A stretch of 13,373 bases of DNA from Gemmatimonadota bacterium. GTDB taxonomy: Bacteria; 4572-55; J002. The position numbers were made by a program, and so were the translations under genes. Shown here piece after piece: positions 8,361 to 13,373 of this stretch. Numbering within the stretch: the stretch's first letter is position 1; each line of letters opens with the position of its first letter. The notes below the pieces were generated by a model. It was not told where the DNA came from. It ran no database searches and saw nothing but the letters and a program-made list of their open reading frames with translations. Location: NCBI GenBank assembly GCA_003697105.1, contig RFFQ01000143.1, positions 1-13,373 on the forward strand, written 5' to 3'.

Positions 8361-8395
8361 AAAACCCCGCATTCCCTTGAGGAATGCGGGGTTTT
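8361..8395. terminator. bidirectional intrinsic terminator
   Basis: A perfect 15-bp stem, AAAACCCCGCATTCC (8361-8375) against 8381-8395, encloses a 5-nt CTTGA loop. It ends in TTTT on the plus strand and in five T on the minus strand (8360 contributes the fifth). It lies between the convergent receiver gene (stop 8331) and the lipoprotein gene (stop 8422), so it can end transcription from both sides. Confidence 0.92.
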
Positions 8396-8421
8396 ACGTT
8401 TCAGGTTATTATGAAAATCGG

Positions 8422-9150
8422 TTAGCCTTCTAACTTCGCGATCTGGTTGTTAGCAAAGTCTCGATAGTCTCCCGGTTGTTCATGCAGTGATGCTTTAAAT
8501 TGATTAAGGGCTTCAACGGGTTGGTTTAATTTAAGGTAAATTTTGCCTAACATAATCCGGGCATGTTCGCGCTTATTACTCTCATCAAATGAATCCAACA
8601 AATGTTCAAAAACGGTAATGGCTTGATTATACTCGCCCATCAGAAAGTACCCCACTCCGACCCAATAATGGCAATTATCGGTTAAATCAGTATTTGGGTA
8701 ATCCGTTGCCAGTTGGGTAAACAGGGCAATAGCTTCCGTCCGGTCACCATCTTTCATCAATTGGCGTGCTCGATCATATTCCGCTTTCATTTCGCTAGGG
8801 GCACGATTGAGTATCCCCCCGGGCGCTGATGGGGGTAACACAATGGTATCCTCTTTTTGTGGGGCGGTCAACTGCGTAATGCGCTCTTCTATGGACGTTA
8901 AATCCGCTTCCAACATCGAAATCTGCTGGACGATTTGCGCATTCTGATTTTGCAATTGATTTACCCGGTCATTCGAAGATGTCACAGCGGTATTTAGCCG
9001 GTTGACTCGCTGATCCAGATCGGTCAATGCCGTGGCAATATCCCGATCCGTCAAGCTACCCCGATCGGTTTTGGAGGCGGCACAACCGGTAAGCAAGAAA
9101 AGACCTGTTAGGGCAAGACAGGCGTATGCAAACCATCGATGAAGTTTCAT
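8422..9150 (-). CDS. CpoB/YbgF-like lipoprotein with coiled coil and TPR repeats
   Basis: The 242-residue product starts with a lipoprotein signal: hydrophobic residues 8-20 and lipobox LTGC, giving lipidated C23. The residue after the cysteine is alanine, not the aspartate that retains lipoproteins in the inner membrane of E. coli. A heptad-rich coiled coil (about 36-95) and a proline-containing linker (about 100-113) follow. Three TPR-like units sit at about 121-154, 157-190 and 195-228 (for example YPNTDL, MGEYNQAITVF). This order of coiled coil then TPRs matches CpoB/YbgF, a periplasmic protein that in E. coli links the Tol-Pal system and peptidoglycan synthesis during constriction. E. 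coli CpoB is not a lipoprotein, and no tol or pal gene is present, so the role is inferred. AAGGAG lies 9 bases upstream of the ATG. The gene follows the caspase-like gene by 20 bases and is probably translated from the same transcript. Confidence 0.85.
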   Translation of the reverse strand: MKLHRWFAYACLALTGLFLLTGCAASKTDRGSLTDRDIATALTDLDQRVNRLNTAVTSSNDRVNQLQNQNAQIVQQISMLEADLTSIEERITQLTAPQKEDTIVLPPSAPGGILNRAPSEMKAEYDRARQLMKDGDRTEAIALFTQLATDYPNTDLTDNCHYWVGVGYFLMGEYNQAITVFEHLLDSFDESNKREHARIMLGKIYLKLNQPVEALNQFKASLHEQPGDYRDFANNQIAKLEG

Positions 9151-9170
9151 TTTGAGAGACTCCTTTTACA

Positions 9171-10361
9171 TTAACGTTGAAGATTAACATAAACATCATG
9201 GACTCGACCGGGTTCAATTCTAACAGTTATTATCTCCGGTTCATACCCCTCCCGAAAAATATGAATCCCATGCTCTCCCGGGGGAAGCTTGTACTTCAGG
9301 GGGGAACTCCCTGCAATAATACCATCGACTCGAACAGTAGCTCCGGGAGGGTTGGTTTTGACCACCAAGTCACCGACTTCTACACTGCTTGTTTCATCGG
9401 GATAATCTCTTAAATCATATAACCGGGGCCATAAACCATTATCCGAGATTTTCGGTTGTGGTGGTGTCAAACCTGAGGAGCTAGGAGCCATTTGATATGG
9501 CTGAGATTGCCGCTCAAAACCGGTAAAAAAAACCGGCTGGTCTGAGCCACGAATTAAAATTGGTTTTTGTGGATGCCCAGCTTGTGCCATGCTATATTGC
9601 ACATATGTGGATAACTCCACAACATCAATTTGTCCGGATCCCGGACGTTGTGGGAGATCGGCTTTTCCCCGTAACCCTTGCACTAAGAAATAGGTAAACA
9701 TACCATGCTTCAAAGTATGTGATTCTTTTGAAACCTGATTGGCTTCACAGGACAATAAATAGGTGACATTCGGTTTAGAGGCGTTTAAGTTATCTGCCTC
9801 AAACGGGTCGGCTACCGGTAGAACGTTTGTAATTCCGCCACTATAGCAGGCATCAATAATCACGACCGTCTCTGCAGATGGAATCTCAGCCACCCGTTTG
9901 GTAAATTCGGTATACGGAATATCATTCGTCGAAACGAGTTGATCTGCATCATACGGTAAAAGTCCATTGAGAAATTTGCGCTCATAATCCGGGTCATAAA
10001 CCACCGTGCCATGACCACTGAAAAAGATGATCACCGTATCATTTTGTTTCACAGAGCGTTTCAACCGCTCCAAGGCGGCATAAATATTGTCCTTTGTGGC
10101 AGATTGGTTAATCAGTTTTAATACACGGGAATCCGGTAAAGAATGATTAAGCCGCCTTAATTCTTGTAGAAAGACCAAGGCATCGCGGTGAGCATAACTT
10201 AAACGAAATGTGGGGGCCTCATAATTTGAAATGCCTATAGAGAGAACCCACAGTTGAGGTTGGGAACCCACGCTCCCAGATGCAAACACCTGGGGGGATC
10301 CCCCGACCATTAAAATAAAAAACACGATAATAATATAAGTTGTAGCGCCTCTTTGCATCAT
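9171..10361 (-). CDS. secreted caspase-like (peptidase C14) protein with C-terminal PEGA domain
   Basis: I place the start at 10361 (396 residues). GGAGGGG lies just upstream of this ATG, at 10367-10373. The longer frame opens with TTG at 10382 and would encode the Shine-Dalgarno itself. The protein begins with an export signal: R4, then a hydrophobic run (about 8-20), with probable cleavage after VFA (27). A caspase-fold domain spans about 34-281, with the catalytic dyad visible as H117 in SGHG (115-118) and C172 in IIDACYSGG. A proline/serine-rich linker (about 285-328) leads to a PEGA domain (about 330-396; NPPGATVRVDG, then LPPGEHGIHI), a beta-sandwich associated with extracytoplasmic or S-layer-linked proteins. 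Both catalytic residues are intact, so protease activity is likely; substrate unknown. Bacterial caspase homologues usually cut after basic residues, which is family knowledge rather than something seen here. It lies 20 bases from the downstream lipoprotein gene. Confidence 0.92.
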   Translation of the reverse strand: MMQRGATTYIIIVFFILMVGGSPQVFASGSVGSQPQLWVLSIGISNYEAPTFRLSYAHRDALVFLQELRRLNHSLPDSRVLKLINQSATKDNIYAALERLKRSVKQNDTVIIFFSGHGTVVYDPDYERKFLNGLLPYDADQLVSTNDIPYTEFTKRVAEIPSAETVVIIDACYSGGITNVLPVADPFEADNLNASKPNVTYLLSCEANQVSKESHTLKHGMFTYFLVQGLRGKADLPQRPGSGQIDVVELSTYVQYSMAQAGHPQKPILIRGSDQPVFFTGFERQSQPYQMAPSSSGLTPPQPKISDNGLWPRLYDLRDYPDETSSVEVGDLVVKTNPPGATVRVDGIIAGSSPLKYKLPPGEHGIHIFREGYEPEIITVRIEPGRVHDVYVNLQR

Positions 10362-10366
10362 ACTGA

Positions 10367-10373
10367 CCCCTCC
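10367..10373 (-). promoter_or_regulatory. Shine-Dalgarno that fixes the caspase-like gene start
   Basis: On the minus strand GGAGGGG stands at 10373-10367, with its GGAGG core 7 bases before the tandem ATG ATG at 10361-10356. This spacing is ideal and argues that translation starts at 10361, not at the TTG at 10382. Confidence 0.8.
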
Positions 10374-10382
10374 GAAAGCCAA

Positions 10383-10526
10383 TATATCAGCAGTGATAAA
10401 ATGAAATGGCTATAAAAATGGCGCTCCCCCCGGAACACTCAAAAAAATAACCCATATAAACAGAAAGTTTGAGCACCGTCCCCAATGCTCAAACTTTCAT
10501 AGAAAAATCATAGTATCGTAAGAGAA
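10383..10526. other. spacer between the tandem-domain gene and the caspase-like gene
   Basis: These 144 bases hold the hairpin at 10463-10498 and a run of seven A on the plus strand (from 10441), which reads as a T run on the minus strand. No convincing -35/-10 pair for the caspase-like gene was found, so that gene may depend on read-through past the hairpin or on a non-standard promoter. Confidence 0.5.
10463..10498 (-). terminator. terminator-like hairpin after the tandem-domain gene
   Basis: GAAAGTTTGAGCA (10463-10475) pairs perfectly over 13 bp with 10486-10498 around a 10-nt loop. It begins 28 bases after the stop codon of the tandem-domain gene on the minus strand. The sequence after the stem (CTGTTTATATGGG) is only moderately T-rich; a seven-T run appears about 15 bases later. 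It could be a leaky terminator, an attenuator, or an RNA-stabilising 3' hairpin within one operon. Confidence 0.55.
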
Positions 10527-13373
10527 TTAGGGGTAAAGCGGTAACTTCTGGCACCGGCTTGGTGTGTCAGAATTTGTTGTTGTACGATTACCACCATAAC
10601 TCCGCTCATATCGACTACGAGACGAACGTGCTTCTGCCGCATTATCCGGGCGAAGCGTTATTTCAATTAACCATGACGGCGAGCGATTACTCAGGGTGAC
10701 TTCTAGACAGTCTTCCCCAGATAAGATTCGATTACCGAATGTATCATACACGAAGAGTCGATATGTTGTCAAGTTTAAATTAGAAAAAACAACCTCACCT
10801 TTGTCATCCGTGAATTTAATCGATTGATATTCAAACGGGGGATTCTCTCCATCGGTCAATTCAACTCGATATTTTTCCGGTTTCAATTCGGGTTTATCCT
10901 CTAGGTTGATCCGCAACACAATCCGGCGAGGGTCTTCCGGTTTCGGTTTCTCGCAGGTATTAAACCGGACAGCTTGGTGAGGAAAGGTTTCCGTGAGCGC
11001 AACCGTCACGGAATCACCCAGAAGTTTGCTAACATTTGCCTGTTCCACATTATTGGAATATAACGTCACAGCATAAACACCCAGATCAAGACCTTCAAAT
11101 TTCAGGTTAGCACGACGGGGCGAACTGCTACGGTTGTCACTGGCATCCGAAGTTTTCACTTTTTTTGTGCTCTGATTTGTAATTACCACGCGATATTCAC
11201 CTATATTCTGGCAATCTTCGATCATCACCATCAACGAACCTTTGGTCTGTTGGCTCGGACAATCGATCTTGACATCCCGCCAAGCGACTGGTAACAATTC
11301 GGAGAGGGTTACATCGATACACTCAAATTTTTCTACATACCGGTACGGGTCATCGATTGCCAAATACACTCGCAGACAGTAATTTCCAAACTCCAGATTA
11401 GGGAAACGGAATTTAAAGTTATCGGAATTTCCGGTCGTATCCGAAGCCACCAATTTATTATCCTTAATCAGGTCAACAATATAAATTTCAGTGTCACGAC
11501 ACGGTTTTTGAATTTTTCCGGCGATCTCCCCACCTTTTTTCACAGGTTTATCACACACTTCAACTTCAACTTCGGTGCGTACCGCATCAACCGCAACATT
11601 GATCGATTTATCCAGTAGTTTCAGGCGGCTTTCATCGGCATAGACCTCAACCCGATACACACTCTTTTCCAAATTTGTAAAGGTCATCCGAAAGGCGCTA
11701 CCCCCAGACAATACATCCCCATCTAAACGGACACTACCCGGGGCACTACTGCTTGCCTTGATGTTATCGACGGTATGGCTGTTTCGCAGGTTGACCAATC
11801 GAATATAAAATGGGGCGGCACACTTACCGGCATTGCGAGATTTGACCGTTACTTCCAAATCACCAACATCTTTTTTCTTTTTTTCACCACAAATGGCAAG
11901 GGTCATAATTTTGTTCAGACTTAACTCCGAAATCTCGATCTGATGTTCCCCCTGAATAAATTTATCCGTAAAGGGGTCTGCGTATGCTTCTACCCGATAG
12001 CGATCAATGGATAATTTTTCAAAGAACACTCGCCCATCATCGTCGGTTACTTTGGTATAAATCTGACTCGCCGGATTAGAAGCCCCTCGCAAGGTGATCT
12101 TAAAAGGTGCTTTATAAGAGCCATCTGGGCAGGTAACCGTCAATTGAAGTGTTCCGGTTTTTGGCGCCTTTTTCTCGGCGCCAACCTCATACGTCTTCCG
12201 AATATGCGGGTCTAGCTCCGAAACCGTGAGCGTATAATCCGAACTCAACAGCCGCCCATCGGGCAACGTACCTTCATAGATGTAAACATAATAGACATCA
12301 AAACCAACATTATCAAAAAAGACATCGCCGTATTTGTTAGTTGGCTGTTTGTAACGGAAATTTTGGGTATTAGAGCGGCTCAATAATGCCACCTCAAAGG
12401 GAGGTTTGGCATCTCCTTTACCTTTAACCGAGATAAACACCGAGCCAAACTTAGGCTTGTTACCATTATCATCACGGGTCGTTGCCGGTTGGGGACAACA
12501 AGCATTGTTCAAATCCTTAATGACACGAGTGGGATTCGGGAAAAGCTCGCTAATCCGCACCGCAATCGGTTTATCACAGCAAACCTGCTCCATTGGTGAG
12601 GAATAAACTTGTAGCGTATAATCCCCGTAGGGCAAATCTTCAAACCGGAATGTGCCATGATTTGTCCAACGGTAATATCGCTTTTTCGTTTCCGAATTAA
12701 CTAATTCCAGCCGATAAATCTTCTCGGTACAGGTAGGGCAACTCGCATCATCTACCGAACACACAATACGTCCATCAAAGGTACCTTTGGGGATAGAAGC
12801 GGGATCGACCTCTTCTACAGGTTTTTCAGCGGGGGCAGATAAGCTGATTTGAATCACCCGTTCTGGAAATAATTTGGTTAAGGTTACCTGGATATCATCT
12901 TTTAAAATTTCGTGGGAACCCGGCTCGAGGACGGTGATTTGGTATGTTCCCAACGGTAGGTCTGAAAAGGAAACTTGACCGAAGGAATCAGTATGATTAA
13001 TGATTTTTTTCCTGTTTTCAGAAACAAGCATTACTATGTACGTATTCAGGGCATCCGTCGCTCCTTCCCTTGTAACACGAATCTCCAAACGTCCTTCTTC
13101 TGTTTTCGGTTCGGGTTGTTTTTCTGGAACCGCTTCCAACGGGATTGCTACGCGACGGTATTCCGCATCTAACGCCACCCCTACTCCTTCTTTGATAACT
13201 TTTCCAGATGAAATATCCCGCACGACAACTTCGTAGTTATCATACGGCACGTTCTCAAAGGTGACAATGCCGGTGTTAGGGTTGGTGGATTGAATCTGTT
13301 GATATTGTCTGCTTTTGAGCACGACCGAGAAGAAGTTCTGTGGTGAGTTAGCGCGTACCACCTGAACCTCAAC
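10527..13373 (-). CDS. large tandem beta-sandwich (Cna-B/SpaA-like) repeat protein, 5' end beyond window
   Basis: Partial gene: the frame stays open to the right edge (V-E-V-Q precede the apparent GTG start at 13361), so the true start lies outside and 948 residues are visible. Counting from the edge, nine repeat units of about 80-105 residues cover roughly 1-81, 93-182, 196-296, 309-396, 406-496, 504-608, 613-706, 712-808 and 817-907. Each has F-x2-[LV]-x4-Y (for example FSDLPLGTY, FEDLPYGDY) followed by a strand, and most then have a [VI]-[ST]-E-L-x-P-like segment. This is the layout of Cna-B, SpaA or carboxypeptidase-regulatory folds, usually stalk or scaffold domains. Nineteen cysteines suggest disulfides and therefore an extracytoplasmic location; no signal peptide can be seen because the N-terminus is missing. 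The tail (908-948) is rich in R, S, N and T with a last cysteine at 941 and no known sorting motif. Function unknown; a surface or periplasmic scaffold is inferred. It lies upstream of the caspase-like gene. Confidence 0.85.
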   Translation of the reverse strand, partial: VEVQVVRANSPQNFFSVVLKSRQYQQIQSTNPNTGIVTFENVPYDNYEVVVRDISSGKVIKEGVGVALDAEYRRVAIPLEAVPEKQPEPKTEEGRLEIRVTREGATDALNTYIVMLVSENRKKIINHTDSFGQVSFSDLPLGTYQITVLEPGSHEILKDDIQVTLTKLFPERVIQISLSAPAEKPVEEVDPASIPKGTFDGRIVCSVDDASCPTCTEKIYRLELVNSETKKRYYRWTNHGTFRFEDLPYGDYTLQVYSSPMEQVCCDKPIAVRISELFPNPTRVIKDLNNACCPQPATTRDDNGNKPKFGSVFISVKGKGDAKPPFEVALLSRSNTQNFRYKQPTNKYGDVFFDNVGFDVYYVYIYEGTLPDGRLLSSDYTLTVSELDPHIRKTYEVGAEKKAPKTGTLQLTVTCPDGSYKAPFKITLRGASNPASQIYTKVTDDDGRVFFEKLSIDRYRVEAYADPFTDKFIQGEHQIEISELSLNKIMTLAICGEKKKKDVGDLEVTVKSRNAGKCAAPFYIRLVNLRNSHTVDNIKASSSAPGSVRLDGDVLSGGSAFRMTFTNLEKSVYRVEVYADESRLKLLDKSINVAVDAVRTEVEVEVCDKPVKKGGEIAGKIQKPCRDTEIYIVDLIKDNKLVASDTTGNSDNFKFRFPNLEFGNYCLRVYLAIDDPYRYVEKFECIDVTLSELLPVAWRDVKIDCPSQQTKGSLMVMIEDCQNIGEYRVVITNQSTKKVKTSDASDNRSSSPRRANLKFEGLDLGVYAVTLYSNNVEQANVSKLLGDSVTVALTETFPHQAVRFNTCEKPKPEDPRRIVLRINLEDKPELKPEKYRVELTDGENPPFEYQSIKFTDDKGEVVFSNLNLTTYRLFVYDTFGNRILSGEDCLEVTLSNRSPSWLIEITLRPDNAAEARSSRSRYERSYGGNRTTTNSDTPSRCQKLPLYP
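10653..13373 (-). repeat. nine tandem protein-domain repeats, diverged
   Basis: The repeat units described for the tandem-domain protein occupy this stretch. They are diverged at the amino-acid level, sharing chiefly the F-x2-[LV]-x4-Y core, so no long DNA identity is apparent and recent duplication is unlikely. Unit 6 (about 504-608) carries an extra G/S-rich insertion before the core motif. Unit 7 has two additional cysteines (666 and 685) on what should be neighbouring strands. Confidence 0.75.

Noticed and set aside
9606-9614. Perfect DnaA box TGTGGATAA
   Set aside because: It is a single copy inside the caspase-like coding region, encoding ordinary Leu-Ser-Thr codons, with no cluster of further boxes nearby.
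10381-10386. TATATT on the minus strand as a -10 for the caspase-like gene
   Set aside because: Transcription would start almost on top of the Shine-Dalgarno, and no matching -35 stands 16-18 bases upstream.
13359-13361. GTG as the real start of the tandem-domain gene
   Set aside because: The frame continues open to the window edge, the upstream residues V-E-V-Q fit the first strand of a repeat unit, and no signal peptide follows.
8422-13373. Anti-phage defence island built on the caspase-like gene
   Set aside because: There is no gasdermin, nuclease, CRISPR or nucleotide-sensing gene nearby, and the protease carries an export signal, which fits envelope work better than intracellular defence.
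10527-13373. Sortase-type pilin with isopeptide bonds
   Set aside because: No LPxTG-like tail is present and I could not identify a consistent Lys-Glu-Asn triad across the repeats; cysteine pairing explains stabilisation better.

Overview
The window looks like chromosomal DNA from a diderm (Gram-negative-type) bacterium, most likely from the Fibrobacteres-Chlorobi-Bacteroidetes neighbourhood or one of its candidate relatives. Three things point there: a very large secreted protein ending in a YPNPFN-type C-terminal sorting domain (as used by the type IX secretion system), a lipobox lipoprotein of the CpoB/YbgF kind, and a standard bacterial FtsZ. The exact phylum cannot be fixed from the sequence alone. 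Genes have a moderate base composition, while the spacers, especially bases 1-428, are strongly AT-rich.

Layout. Bases 1-428 are a non-coding AT-rich region holding a good sigma70-type promoter (228-256) and a leader of about 165 nt. ftsZ (429-1598) follows as a single-gene unit closed by a strong intrinsic terminator (1625-1662). After a 320-base spacer comes a plus-strand set of three closely spaced genes with no visible terminator between them: a three-GAF plus SpoIIE/PP2C-type phosphatase (1919-4177), a 1242-residue secreted multidomain protein with a seven-bladed propeller and a sorting domain (4215-7943), and a stand-alone receiver protein (7954-8331). A symmetrical hairpin (8361-8395) ends this unit and also serves the convergent minus-strand genes.

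The minus strand, read from the right edge, carries a large tandem-domain protein that runs off the window (10527-13373), a hairpin (10463-10498), a secreted caspase-like protein with a C-terminal PEGA domain (9171-10361), and a lipoprotein with a coiled coil and TPR repeats (8422-9150). The last two are 20 bases apart and almost certainly co-transcribed.

How they may work together (inference): the plus-strand set couples a cytoplasmic signalling pair (phosphatase and receiver) to an exported surface protein. The minus-strand set appears entirely extracytoplasmic: a disulfide-stabilised string of at least nine beta-sandwich domains, a caspase-fold protease with an envelope-binding-type domain, and a periplasm-facing lipoprotein. 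The most unusual signal is in the tandem-domain protein. Its nine repeats share an F-x2-[LV]-x4-Y core motif, and five of them (one in an expanded form) have cysteines at both ends while the other four have neither. This suggests a conserved disulfide that is gained or lost as a pair. No RNA genes, insertion sequences, CRISPR arrays or attachment sites were seen.
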